Source: Dendrophyllia cribrosa
Taxonomy: Eukaryota; Cnidaria; Anthozoa; Scleractinia; Dendrophylliidae
Direction: 5' to 3'
Assembly (NCBI GenBank): GCA_024195265.1
Contig: JAJLRJ010000011.1
Coordinates: forward strand, 7,088,610 to 7,152,609
DNA length: 64,000 nucleotides
Below, in pieces: positions 47,670-60,065 of the stretch. Position numbers and translations under genes: made by a program. The first letter of the stretch is position 1. Each line of letters begins with the position of its first letter. The notes beneath the pieces are model-generated. The model ran no database searches, was not told the origin of the DNA, and was given only the letters and a program-made list of their open reading frames with translations.

Positions 47670-48600
47670 CTTCTGAGCCCCTATAAAATAGGCTCAGAAT
47701 TTTTTTCAAAAGTGTCTTTTAATTCGTTACGGTCAAATGAACACCGCGCCACAGTGGAAACATTTCACATGAAATGAATGACAGCGCTTCACGGTTGCGC
47801 ACTGTTCTTGTCAAAAACAGAGCTAAATTTAGTTTGCCGAGGGAAAGAAGTTGAAAGTCGTCTCTAAAAGTTTTTACAGCCTTCCAACTGCCAAAAATGA
47901 ATCATAATATGTGTGAATCGGTGTGTCAAAACGGACAATCAAAGAAAGGGCTGAAACTAGAGCTTATTTCACTTCGCTGGCAAGTTGGATTTTGCTGTAC
48001 AGGCAAATTGGAAAACAACTTGACGTCCTAAAAGGTAATCGCTTTTGTTACTTTTGTCCTTTTCCCGAAGCTCTGTTCGCGAAGTCCTCTTGCTTTTCCT
48101 TCAAGAACTTGTCTGCATTTCACAAAATCTCGATCCTTCGCTATGCAATGTTTGGTCTCGTTTTCCCTGAGATGTCTATCTAGGGCCGACAGCATAACTC
48201 GTAGGTTGTCAGGCTCATATTCAGAGCCATCGTTTTTTCGCACTTCAGCAAAGAAAACAGCGTGAGTCGTGTCCAATTCTTGGGCTTCATACTTCAAAAT
48301 GTCGTCTTCTCGGCCCTTGCCTTTAGCCCACGTTTTCCACACATTGACCCACGTATCCGTGGTTTTTGTCATATTTTTGTTTTTCGCTTTTTTAGCCAGT
48401 TGTTCAATTTCGTCACAGAAACTTTCGGAAATTTGTCCGCCATTTTTTTGAAAGGACAAAAAAATGTAAACACGTCGCTTGGTAATCATAGCAACCGTGT
48501 TATACCACTGCGTTTTTTGCTGAAAGACTTTGAAATACCACTATTACGTCAGAATAGTTCTTTCATCAACCAATCAAACGTCCCAAATTTCTGAGCCTAT
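47670..48600 (-). mobile_element. Crypton-related element fragment in intron 1
   Basis: The block lies between inverted-looking ends ('ctgagcccctataaaataggctcag' at 47.68 kb and 'ctgagcctatattata' near 48.59 kb). It encodes, on the minus strand (48,489-48,028), 153 residues: TKTTDTWVNVWKTWAKGKG, then LDTTHAVFFAEVRKNDGSEY, LRVMLSALDRHLRE and CRQVLEGKARGLRE. That is the N-terminal core-binding region of Crypton-type tyrosine recombinases (also domesticated in QRICH1/ZMYM-like genes). The catalytic R-H-R-Y region is missing, so it is truncated. Confidence 0.6.
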
Positions 48601-48704
48601 ATTATAATTAATAACATCTTTCAACGAGGAGGGCAAGAAGGTGATATAGCATTTGAAAGTAATTGCACATTTATAAATAAACAATATCTTTTCTTTACTT
48701 CCAG

Positions 48705-48854
48705 TTCCCCTCGGATCCATCCCTGAGTTGCCAGCCGAAACATGCACAGAAATTAAGGCGAGTAAAGGAGGCCAAGCGGTCAGCAAAAAATACTGGTTTT
48801 CTTCTATTAAACCTGGTGTGCCTGTGCTCGCTTATTGCGATATGAAAACAGAAG
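48705..48854 (+). CDS. Exon 2: short conserved linker module
   Basis: A 150-bp phase 1-1 exon (acceptor 'cttccag', donor 'GAAG|gtgag'). It encodes GSIPELPAETCTEI, KYWFSSIKPGVPVLAYCDMKTE. The pattern 'C-ei--s...G-Y---i-pG----YCDM' is the start of fibrinogen-related (FReD-like) domains, often found next to PAN in cnidarian proteins. Here only this first segment is seen. Confidence 0.75.
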
Positions 48855-49049
48855 GTGAGTTCATACGTATAGCCACAGTCGCTCGAAATGACAATCACCA
48901 TTTGTTTAAACTTCAATTTTCGTGACTCGAACTGGATCATTTTAACTTGAAGATTTTAAAATATATGAAACTGAGTAAAAACGTTGATACTGGCAAAATT
49001 TTAACAAGTCACTTGGACATTCCAGTCGCATACCGCAACGTTATTCAGC

Positions 49050-49091
49050 TTAGGGACGGACCATTATTTTTTTTTTTTTTGACCGGAGGGG

Positions 49092-49122
<31 letters not shown>

Positions 49123-49315
49123 TTGGAAAATTTTAATGTGAAAACATTTTTTTATATGCGACACCTGCTGCAAACAATGTTTTTGTGTCTCCGTCCAACT
49201 GCAATACTTTCTGCAAACAATTTTTTTCTTTATTTTTTGCTTGCATACAATTTGTTTCATTTTATAGCCTCTGCAAACAATTTATTTCAAAAAAATAATG
49301 GTCCGTTCCTTAACA
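49050..49315. mobile_element. MITE with AGGGACGGACC termini
   Basis: 'agggacggaccattatttt' at the left is mirrored by 'aaaataatggtccgttcctt' at the right; the interior has a long T run and a G run (about 49,097-49,122). Homopolymers make the open frames here meaningless. Confidence 0.6.
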
Positions 49316-49421
49316 TTTATTGTGAATGGCGTCCTTGATGATGTATGACCCATAACAATAAATTTTTCCGTAAGTGTTTCAAAACTTTGTCGGTTTTCTT
49401 ATGGCGTTTCCATTTGCTTAG

Positions 49422-49544
49422 ACATTGACGAGTGCACAGCGTTTCCCTCCATCTGTGCCGACGATGCCAACTGCAAGAATACCCGTGGTTCTTATCGCTG
49501 TACTTGCAAGTCAGGATTCTCTGGTGATGGCAAAACTTGCAGAG
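49422..49544 (+). CDS. Exon 3: cbEGF module
   Basis: 123 bp, phase 1-1. DIDEC start, [26 protein letters not shown]. Closest to exon 4, with which it shares flanking intron sequence ('gttttctt...gcttag'). Confidence 0.85.
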
Positions 49545-49889
49545 GTAATGGATAAAAGAAAGGTTGGCTACAGCGGTTACCAACATAAAACACGCGACCC
49601 ACTGTCTTCAAAAGAGGCGGATAAAGTTGAGTTTTAGTGGACGTCATCAATGAAAGAAAAGCCGTTAAAATTTTTTTGGATTCTAACAGGATTTGAAAAA
49701 AAAACAGAGCTAAAAGATCGACAATTTTACCAGCTAACATTGATTTCCAAGCCAGTTTACACAAAAAAAGGTGCGATTTGCACAAACGGTTCTTTAAAAA
49801 TGTTCATTAAATTTCACTGCACGTGATAATTTGCAACTCAGTGATGCATGACGAACAGAAGGCGGATCACAATTGTATAGGGTGTCTGT

Positions 49890-50045
49890 AATACCCGGAA
49901 TCGACTGGGAACACACTGGGATAACCCGGAACACCCCGGAACTCCCCCGAACGTTCCGGAACACCCCGGAGTATCCCCAAACACCCCGAAAAACTTCGGA
50001 ACACTTGCGGAACACCCCGAAACACTCCCGAAACACCCATGGAGC
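49890..50045. repeat. Minisatellite based on 'ggaacacccc'
   Basis: Ten- to twelve-base units (variants of CCGGAACACCCCGGAA) repeated about a dozen times. A shorter inverted set occurs at 50,684-50,745 ('ggggtgttcc'), so the two may be ends of one foldback segment. Confidence 0.7.
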
Positions 50046-51041
50046 CTAATTAGAACACAAAATTGATCAAAGGCCCCTTTGAAAAAGATTCTGCATACCT
50101 TTGGACCCCTGCGTCCAACTCCCCACCCAATAAATGAGTTTTATTCGGGATTCACATCACCTTACATTTTAAGAAAACCATGCAAAATCGGCCGGTAAAA
50201 CTTATGCGACAAAATTTTTATACAATTTTCGGGAACCCTGGTCTCTTACGCAGGCGCTATTTGTGTTATCACGCATCCCTTCTGCGCCTATAACGGCTGC
50301 GTGAAAAAAAAAACACTGGGTTTTCGTCTGGAATTTTTTTTAAGGATTTAGATTTTTGAAAAATATTAATTCCAAAAAGGCGAGAGTTAACGCCTTGAAA
50401 GTAAGCGCGGCTACTTCAATCTGCGACTTGAGGCGGTGCAGTACCTTTTATCTCGGCAGGTAGTTTTAACCCCTCATTGAGCATCTCTTTCACAACACTT
50501 TTGTTCTTTGAAGAGTAATGCATGACATTGGAAGAAAAAAAAAACAGCTGCGTAACGACTGATAAGTCCGGTTTTAGTCATGGTTTTCTTTAATTTAGTA
50601 CTTTCAACAATTGATCATTTTAATTTTATTTCTTCAAGTTTAATTTTTTATTGTTCATTTTCTTCATTTTAATTCGTTTCAGTTTCCGGGGTGTTCCGAG
50701 ATCTCAGTGTTCCAGGGGTGTTCCTGGAATATTTCCGGGGTGGTCACCGGTCTTACCCATGGGGACGTCGTTGGATGCAGGGGAGATTGGGGAGTTGGAC
50801 AAAAAGGGCGGGGAGCTGATGGAGCAAAACTTATAGGAGAGGAGAGGTTCAGTGAACATTGAGCCCGCGATATGAAATGGTCACCGGTTTTACCCATGGG
50901 GACGGCGTTCGGGAGAGGAGAGGGTGAAGAGTTAAACGCAGGGGGTAGGGGTCGGTGGAGCGAAACTCCTAGGATTCGAAGATGTGCAGAATCTTTTTCA
51001 AACCTTTCTCGGTTTTCTTTATGTTGTCTCTGTCTGCTTAG
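50046..51041. other. Intron 3, no gene
   Basis: Low-complexity and GA-rich segments only. 50,680-50,750 mirrors the minisatellite; no exon recognised. Confidence 0.5.
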
Positions 51042-51164
51042 ATGTTGACGAGTGCATTGCTTTTCCCTCCGTCTGTGACGTCAATGCAAACTGCAAGAAT
51101 ACCCGTGGCTCTTATGGCTGTACTTGCAAGGCTGGATTCTCTGGTGATGGCAAAACTTGCAAAG
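51042..51164 (+). CDS. Exon 4: cbEGF module
   Basis: 123 bp, phase 1-1: DVDEC start, [26 protein letters not shown]. Donor 'AAAG|gtgag'. Confidence 0.85.
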
Positions 51165-51489
51165 GTGAGGACAGAAAAAACTTTAAAGCTGTTTAATTAA
51201 TGTAATAATGTGTATATTGTTGGCCCTCTCGGCGGTTACCGCGCTCCCCCTCTCTCGGCAGTTACCGCTGCAACGTTTTCAAACTTCAGAAACTGAAATA
51301 GACGAACTTTGTGTTACTATCATAACTGAACTGAAATTTAGCCAATCAAATTGTAACTTGTCATCAAACAAAATTCTTTTGAATTAAATGAACACCTGTA
51401 TTTGCTTAAGACGATATAGCGTCAGAACTGTTGTATATCGTTAACCTTACGATTACTTTAGAAGTACCACCGGAGTACCACCGGACACT

Positions 51490-54400
51490 GAACCATGATG
51501 CGATCGCCAAATGAGCTACTTCAGTGTGAATTTTTTTTTTACGAGGTTTACTCTACAAAAAAAAATGTTGCTGCGTTCCAGGGACGTCTCAGGTCTTGCT
51601 TCGCCTAATTGTTCATTGGGACGACTCGTGGGAACAAGACCCGTACCTCTGGCAGTTTGTAACGAGTGCATGCAGCAAGCTAGTCTGCTCTACCGAGCTT
51701 TTCTTCCCCGTTTGATTCCCGCCCTCGTTAGCAATTACCATTCTTTGCTAAATAACCAGTTCTCTAGCGCCTTCGCGAAGTTTTTCAATCGTCGAGTAGC
51801 AATATTTTTCAAGTTCCTTAGCGCTTCTAACTTAGCCACAAAGGCCAAAAACGTCTCGTTACATTGTTAGTTGAACCTTTGGCGTTTCTACCGTCTCTAC
51901 CACGATCAAGAGGACAAAAAGCCCCAGCTAGAAGACAAGACTTCAAGCAACTTCAAGGTAATCTCTCGGAACCACAAAATTTATTGCGAGCTTTTCATTG
52001 TCTTTATTCCAGTTTCACTATTTACACAGAAGAGTGTTACACGAAGGCCCACTCGGCCTCTTGTTTACCCACGCAGTTTTATTGAACTTGGCGTAAGGAT
52101 TCACGCTAATTGTTGACTCATTCGAAGTGCCTTATCCCAAAGAGAACATCACCTTATCACGTTATTTTAACAGTTATAATCGCTCTTAGCGAGTTCATAT
52201 CTACTCTTTAATGACTCATTTCAAGAACTTCGTCTTCTCTAAGACATCGATCGTTTAATATCTCCACTTACATGTAACAGCTTTGTATTATCGCCCGTGC
52301 GATTTTGTTCACGCTCTTTATTGACTCTCATCAAGGACTTTGTCTTCTCTAAGACAACATCGATTTATTATTGTATTCTCGCCTGTGCAATTTTGTTCAC
52401 GTTGTTTGTTATTTCTACGAAAACTTTGTAGTTTCTACCGAAAGAGATCACTCTTTCTATAGAACACTTACGTCCTAGACGTCCTACTAAACGCCCTAGG
52501 AACGGATCACAAAAGAGGGCCGCAAGACACTTACATGCTATAATCTTCGGCAAAAATTACCAGCTCGTTCTGGAAAAAGAAAAGTAACAAAATAACAGAA
52601 ATTTAAACCTGTCCCTGTCCCTGTCCTCTGTAGTATTTTGACCTGACGGCAGGGATTTGTAGCTGCACTTGTCACACTCAAGACACAACGGGCCCTTGCC
52701 AAGAAGACAACGAATCTCCCAATGTTTTTTAACAACACCTTTCTACGCCTCTCGTCGCTTCGGCCGATCATCCAATTTCATCGGCTAGTCTTCCGGCCGC
52801 GCAGACACTGACCAGACGAAAGCTCCCTTAACACCGCCGCTGACACCTCTGATAGCAGTGACTCAGAAAGTGGAACTGACAACGTGGACGAAACTACTCT
52901 CCCTTGATATCTCTGCCACATCGCAAAAAGGTATTTGCTTTACCAACAGAACGCGACAAAGAAACGATCCACACAGACACTGAACCAGTTCCAACGAAGG
53001 TATTTTCACCGACTCCAAAATGGCAACCGACGATATCTCCGATATTAAAAAGAAATGGCTAATTTACAGCGCCAAATGGGCTGCCAAATTGAAACCGCTC
53101 AAGCTTCTCTAGCAATACCCCTCATAATGGAATCGACCGCAGTCAAACCCACTCTATTTCACGGTTATGACAGTGAAAACTTTGACCGTTGGATAGAAAA
53201 ATTTCGTCTGCACCTGAAGCGCCGTCGCATAAACCTCGACAGCAGCACCGCTTTGGCTGAACTCGCGTTACACTTAGCTGAACTCGCGCGCGTTACACTT
53301 AGCTGGCCCTGCTGAAGCTTTCTACTACAATTTGGGGGACAGTGAACACTCCAGTTTTGAAACCTTATGTACAACCCTTAGAGAGCGTTACTCTTTAAGG
53401 AACCAAGTTTGGAGGCATTGGCAAGCGCTCTCGAGCCGACAGCAAGGTCTCACCGAAACTTTGAACAAATACATAGCCGACATGCATACTATGTTCCAAC
53501 ATCTCCAACATTTGTCAGAGGAGGAGAAGATACTATACTTTTAGCAAGGACTACGCCGCAAAACTCGTCGAGAAGTATTAATTGGGCAGCCCCGCACCTA
53601 CCGAGAAGCCGAAGACACTGCGCGGTTATTGCAAATGGTCGACTTCACGATCAACACCGATAATTCAGCCCCGGCCCACCCAACTGAATGACAAGATTAT
53701 TGACGCTGTCGTAAAAGCAACAATGGCCGCCCAAGACAGTATGAAACATTCCCCAGTACATAAGATTGCAGTATCACAGCAACACTTAAACAATCCTTAA
53801 AAAGACGAACTGAAATCCTTACAAGAACAAGTTCGACAGCTTAGTGCAAGAATTTCAGGAAACCCGACTGTAGCGGCATACCAGTATCCCACCTCAAGAG
53901 AGAACAGCCACCGTGGTAATGACAATGACGAGATAAACCATTTACGAGAGGAAAATTGCCACCTTAAAGCAGCTCATACAGACTCTGCGCCTCAACGCAT
54001 AAAGATCCCTGCATCCTATGGAGGTTACAGTGTCGCAGACGCATCTCGTACATTTGTTGAGATCCGCAAACTACAAGCACGTATGAATGGATTCATGCGG
54101 ATTTACGCCTCCACACCTAATCGCCTAGCTCCACCTAGAGTTTGGAGCGGCCAAGGAAGACCTGTATGTGACTTATGTGGGAAAATAGGACATGCAAAAG
54201 CAGTATGCTTTCACAGATTCCAGCAAGCTCCTATCTACAAGTTCCTCAACCCACCACAACTCACTCAGAATAATAGACAAATGCCAGCAGCGGAACCTCG
54301 AGTCGCAGCTTTGAATGAAGAAGCCACTGCAATTGACCATTCATCTTATGAGCAAGGCAAACGAGAAGAACAACCTGAACAAGTTCACTATACAAGACGA

Positions 54401-54525
54401 AGCCAACCATTACCGTCCACATTTGCACATACCCAAGTCCCAACAATCAACATCATTGACCCTGTTACACTCGAGACCTCATCGAGTACGGAAAAATCCA
54501 GGTCTAGCTCAGATACGTTTTCCAT
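51490..54525 (+). mobile_element. Truncated LTR retrotransposon with gag only
   Basis: An LTR-like part (about 51,560-52,400, sister of 3.42-4.16 kb) is followed by a leader and a gag-like coding stretch. It is cut off at about 54,525, where the duplicated EGF intron block begins. No protease, RT or integrase is present. The 52.2-52.4 kb part contains an internal duplication of 'gtcttctctaagac'. Confidence 0.55.
53055..54520 (+). pseudogene. Gag-like polyprotein relic with CCHC knuckle
   Basis: The frames encode KPTLFHGYDSENFDRWIEKF, LRERYSLRNQVWRHWQALSS and LNKYIADMHTMFQHL, as in gypsy-type gag capsid regions. A zinc knuckle follows, CDLCGKIGHAKAVC (54,166-54,207). Several stops and frame changes (for example near 53,290, 53,540 and 53,690) break the gene. 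Confidence 0.6.
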
Positions 54526-54960
54526 CTTCTGTATGTATGTATTCTCCTGCACGGGCAGAAGGTCAATGCGTACGGAGCACTGTACTTACAGAATGGGTTA
54601 ATATCTATACGAGTGTTTTGGATGTTCATGGCATGAAGTACGTACAAACATATGATGTATGTACAAGAAACCCATGGTCATCAGATGCCTATATTTAAAT
54701 GTGTTCATGTTTCAGTAAACAGGCTGTGCAGTGTAACAGATATTACTACTGCACTCGCTCGTGCGTCCATTGCTAGGCCTACTCTGGGACCTAAACTCGC
54801 CGTAATTTAAGGCAATTTAACACGAATTTAGTAAATTCGCTGGAAATATAGCTACTCAAGATGATTTTAAGCGATAAAGCGACCTTAGGCGACTTCAGGC
54901 AGCTAAACTGGAAGTTTGGTTTTGAAGTCTCTCTACGTACCCTACAGACCTCTCAATATA

Positions 54961-54998
<38 letters not shown>

Positions 54999-55560
54999 TG
55001 GCGGATTCAGGGAGTGGCCTCGTCCCCTCTTATTCAACAAAAGTTTACACATATATAGTCCCTTTTGATGAAATATTTTCTCAGTCCACCTTTGTTGAAG
55101 ACTAAAGGTCTGAAGGTCCTGAAGGTCCTGAAAGCTATCGAAAGCTTCAGTCCCGAAATATTTGGCTTTTTATATCAAATTGACAAGTGTTGGTTTTCTA
55201 AACGTTTGGAGAAACTCTTGGTTATAAACAAATCTTTAAACTGATTAATTTATTTCTGTCACTCTCCGCCACTCTCACCTTTGGAGCTCCACTGTAAGGC
55301 TAGTCTATGTGCATCGATTATGAGCTATCATAATGATACAGAAGACGCACACTTATCCATTCTGATAGTGTTCTTTCCGAAATGTGGAAATGAGGAAACC
55401 AACAGATAACTCGCAATCTTGGCACACAACTAACAGTATCACCTTCGTGAATAAACTAAGGAAGTTAGAAACTTAGGGATGGTTTGGGATCGGATAGATT
55501 CATTTACCCGTAAACGTGGTAGACAAAAAAATACTGGTATTTTTTAAATGCGGATGTTCA
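54526..55560. repeat. Duplicated intron block (copy of 181-1,260)
   Basis: Nearly identical to the start of the window, including the (TA)n tract at 54,966-54,995 and the text 'tgttggttttctaaacgttt'. It marks a duplication joining the two EGF genes. Confidence 0.8.
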
Positions 55561-56148
55561 GACCGTCGAGAATACCGCGTGATCGGTTCTACATGATTAC
55601 ACAGCTTCCATAACTTGAAAAACGGTAGGAAGCCAGCATAACCGCCTTGTGCTTATGCTTGCGTTATCCCGGTTTACACATGCAACTCAACGAATCAAGC
55701 ACAAGCAAAAATATTGAATGATTTTCTTTTTCCTGCGCTTGTTTTTGTACCTGCGTCATTGCGTTGCACGTGTAACGAGCATAAACGCAAGCAGAAAAAA
55801 AAAAAGAAAACATTCACAAGTTTTCAGGGTACATTCTTCGAAATATGGAGGTTAAAAAACTTAGGGATGGTTTGGGATCGGACAGATTCATTTACCCGTG
55901 AACGTGATAGACAAAACAACTGGTATTTTTGAAATGCGGACGTACAAACCATCGAAAATACCATGTGAACAGTTCTGCATGTTTCTACTGCTTCGATAAC
56001 TTGAAAACCGGTGGGACGCAAGCATAACTGCCTCGTGCTTGTGCTTGGGTTATCCCGGAATACACATGCAATGCAACCGCTCAAGCACAAGCAAAAAATT
56101 TGAACTATTTCATTTTTCTTGCGCTTGTGTTTGTGTCTGCATCATTAA

Positions 56149-58042
56149 AGTGCCTATGAAATGAAATTTATTTTTTGATGTATCGAAAGTTTCACCTTTT
56201 TAGACCTTGGAATAAAAGGTTTAAAGTGTTAGGGACGATGCGAAATGCTTTTTTTATGGTCTCAAAGTTAGGTTGTTGGCGCTAAAAAGTGGCTCCAATT
56301 TGTGCGCGGCCAAAACCAGTGTCATATTACACTGTGACGTAAATAGTTGTACAAACTGCTGCGGGAATATAGAGAACAAGAGAGCTGACAAGAGACGTCG
56401 CTAGAGGTGGACCAATATTATGTGGCGAGCGGACTCAAACATACGAGATATTAGAATTCTTCGATAACAGAGAGTGTAACAAAGCTTTATTTTGCTACAG
56501 AGGAAAATAGGCCGGCGAAATACACGAAATTTGTTCGTCGACATCGGAAAGGGTACGTCAAGCGATGTTGTTTTCAATGAAAGCGCTTATTGTTAAGATT
56601 AATATTATTTTGCAAAAGAAAATAACATTCCGGCCGGTGAGGCCGTTTAATCAAGCATAATTTTCCCAATCCATATCCTGTTTGGAAGTTCCTTCAAGCC
56701 TCGGCTCGACTGGAGAGCCGTCGAAGTCAGTGAGGCCTACAAAAATATACTGACTCGATCGGCACTGACTGGTGAGTAATATAAATTTTTATACGGTATT
56801 CCGAATTATAAAATTCAAAGTACAGCGACGCAAGTGTTCACTGGAAGGCGTCTATTCTACGGAACATCTATCAAAAATCTACACGTACAAATGCGTAAGA
56901 CTATTCGAAACAAAATACATCGCTGAATCATTGCGTGTTCGATCAGATCAATTTTTGTACAATGAAATATAAATCAGACATAAATGTAAACACAATACTT
57001 TGAACTCACTTACAAGCCGCCAAGTGGTTAAAATTTCCAGAAACGATCAATCGCTGGCAAGACACTGAACTAAGAAGCATAATTATTACGTATATACTTG
57101 AGTTCAAACATTTTGAATAAATAAATAAATAAATACGCTATCAAGGCACCTTGCCGCTAAAAATACACCATTCACATTAAATTCAGCAAGCCGCCTGAAA
57201 AACACCACCTCGGATATGCATAACATATCAGTATAATTTAGAAACTTTCAACTAGCAAGCCGCCAAGACATATCCTTCGCATTGAAAAAAGAACTTTAAG
57301 TAGACGAGCGAATTGCCAAGCCGATAAAATTAGTTCATAACCTCCACGCGCGATCAATGAACTTCAGAGAAGAACGGCCGAGTCGCTAATGCGCTAATAT
57401 CATGATTGTTTGTACTACAAATATATCGTTCGCGTTCGATAAACGCTAGTCAACGAGCCACTAAAAAGAAATAACAAAAACGCCTCTGCGTTCAATAAGC
57501 TTACAACTCAACTGGCGAACCACTGAGACGCTGTGCTACTGAAATGTATACCTTTCACGTTCAATAATCTAAATGATCAAACTCCGTCTTCTTCATGTTC
57601 ACTTCCTTCGCTCAAGCAGCACAGTCGGTTCGTCTCGCTTTGGCAAAACTACAGTGGACACGATCATTTCAGTTGATCAAGAGTGATCCGAAACTGATCC
57701 TCTTCACCTTCAGAGGACTGTAAAGAAACAAATTAGGCGCTGTCTGACATTTGTACAGCCAAAAACGTTGGCAAAATGACCATCACGCTAAAGGATTCCA
57801 AGGGAATTATAGCGTAAACAAACCAATGTGTCATACTATTTACGTAATTTACGTCATCACGCACGCCCACTCGCCCCCAGGCTCTCCAAAAATTGGAGCC
57901 ACTTTTCAACCGAAGTGACGCATCTTCGAGGGGCTATAAAACCGATTTTCTTTCTTTTCCTCGGGAAATGATTATTGTTTTCGTTCTTTGGACATAATAA
58001 ACTAATGAAAAACGAAGAAAAAAAATTCATTTCATAGGCACT
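56149..58042. mobile_element. 1.9-kb non-autonomous transposon with TTAA duplication
   Basis: Ends AGTGCCTATGAAATGAAATT and the inverse ...TTCATTTCATAGGCACT, flanked by TTAA on both sides (56,145-56,148 and 58,043-58,046). It interrupts the cassette text 'gcgtcattgcgttgcacgtgtaacg', which is whole at 1,460, 5,200 and 59,070. TTAA targets are typical of piggyBac and Kolobok families. No transposase frame is visible; the interior is unique sequence of about 1.8 kb. Confidence 0.75.
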
Positions 58043-58489
58043 TTAAGTTGCACGTGTGACGATAGCGCATTAAACACAAACGTAAGCAGAAAAGAAAAAA
58101 ATAACAAGTTTTTAGGGGTCATTCTTCGTCCGCCATTGAAAGAATTTATATTTGGTGCCTAAAGGTAGTCTCGCCAAAATTTGTTGCCCGCACTATGCCT
58201 GCTTATGTCACCTTTTGCTTATACTTTTCACACGTCTAAATATCTTACGCTTATGTCTGCGTCGTACGTGTAAATCGGTTAACAGATGTCTTTAGCTGCA
58301 GGGCAAATGATGGAATGTTTTTAAACCAACACTTTGCATCACAAAAAGATATTACATAGGCGGCAACACCTTACTGAACCAAAGCTATAGAGTGCACTTT
58401 GAGGGAGTCGACTGTAGTACAATAGTAGCAGCTTAAAAAAGATTCCATCTCCAACACTGCCCAATCTTATTGACATGTCATTTTCTTAG

Positions 58490-58612
58490 ATATCGACGAG
58501 TGTTCTACCAACTTACACGGCTGTGACGTCAATGCCGTGTGTACCAACACCCTGGGATCGTACACTTGTGGTTGTAAAGCTGGATATTCAGGCGATGGAA
58601 GGACCTGCACTG
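58490..58612 (+). CDS. Exon 5: cbEGF module
   Basis: 123 bp, phase 1-1: DIDEC start, [24 protein letters not shown]. Nearly identical to 1,786-1,908 and 59,754-59,876; its 190-bp upstream flank is shared too. Confidence 0.85.
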
Positions 58613-59457
58613 GTAAGAGATTATACAAATGTATACATTACCTGCGCGCTTATTACATGGAAACAACTCAGTGGGATGAAATACATTAATAAAAGCACAC
58701 TATGCACCATAGCCATTAAGTTAAAATAATTTTACATTTGTGGCACACTTTAAAGCTTCTGAAATATGGAAGTTAGAAAACGTAGGGATGGTTTGTGATC
58801 GGATAGATTAATTTACCCGTAAACGTATGTGGTAGACAAAAAAAACTGATATTTTTGAAATGCGGACGTACAAACCGTCAAAAATACCACGTGATCAGTT
58901 TTGCATGCTTCTACTGCTTCGATAACTTGAAAACCGGTAGGACGCCAGCATAACCGCCTTGTGCTTATGCTTACGTTATCCCGGTTTACACATGCAACAA
59001 AACGACTCAAGCACAAGCAAAAAATATTGAACGGTTTTCTTTTTCTTGCGCTTGTGTTTGTTCCTGCGTCATTGCGTTGCACGTGTAACGAGCACAAAAG
59101 CAAGCAGAAAAAAAAGAAACATTCGCAAGTTTTCAGGGTACATTCTTCGTCCGCCATTGAACAAATTTAAATTTGGTGCCATGCAAAAGATAGTCTCCCA
59201 AATTTGATGCCATTACGCATATACTTATCCCATACGTGTAAATATATTACGCTTATGCCTGCGTCGTACGTGTTTATGGATAAACAGTTTTATCATATGA
59301 CCCGTAAGGCCCTGCGAACCTTTTCTTTGCAAAATCATTGATGAAAGTCCCGCATGAGGGCCGTACGCATTTGCGTGAGCGGGGCGGCAAAAAGCCGTAC
59401 GGCCCTACTACTTAAGCGGACGGCCTCGCGCGTTAATATTTCAAGTAATTTTGTCTC

Positions 59458-59501
<44 letters not shown>

Positions 59502-59753
59502 CCCTCGAACCAAATATATTCCCATCCGGCCCTCCCACTTAGTCAATGAGTATATAGTCTTTAGCTGCTGGGCAAATGATGGAAACTTTGTAAAACAACA
59601 CAAGGCATCATAGAAAAGATATTACGTAGGCGGCAACACCTTACTGAACCAAAGCCGTAAAGTGCGCTTTGAGGGAGTTGACTGTAGTGCATAGTAGCAC
59701 AAAATATTCTATATACAACACTACCCAATCTTATTGACATGTCATTTTCTTAG

Positions 59754-59876
59754 ACATCGACGAGTGTTCTACCAACTTACACAGCTGTGACGTCAATGCA
59801 ATGTGTACTAATACCGCGGGATCCTACACTTGTGGTTGTAAAGCTAGATATTCAGGCGATGGAAGGACCTGCACTA
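59754..59876 (+). CDS. Exon 6: cbEGF module, slightly decayed
   Basis: 123 bp, phase 1-1. Compared with exon 5 it has Arg in place of the Gly before YSGDG, and A instead of G as the last exon base ('ACTA|gtaag'). It changes the residue after the last Cys-Thr pair but keeps the donor GT. It is probably still usable. Confidence 0.75.
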
Positions 59877-60004
59877 GTAAGACATTATACAAGTGTGAAT
59901 TTAATTAAATTACTGTAAATAAGTTTTCTTAATTACAAGTATTATGTACATGTAGTAGTTAACATTGTGACCAAAAAGCCCTGTCGAAGGGAGTCTCAAT
60001 AAAG

Positions 60005-60032
60005 TATGTATGTATGTATGTATGTATGTATA
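60005..60032. repeat. (GTAT)n microsatellite
   Basis: Seven tandem 4-bp units at the end of 'caataaagtatgtatg...', possibly the tail of a short retroposon inserted into the EGF cassette at about 59,893. Confidence 0.7.
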
Positions 60033-60065
60033 CATAACCTGCGCGCTTATTATATGGGAACAACT

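Noticed and set aside
49045..49260. Gly/Pro-rich frames around the G run
   Set aside because: Products of homopolymer tracts in a MITE.
56772..56972. 66-residue frame in the 1.9-kb TTAA element as a transposase piece
   Set aside because: Too short and without recognisable motifs.
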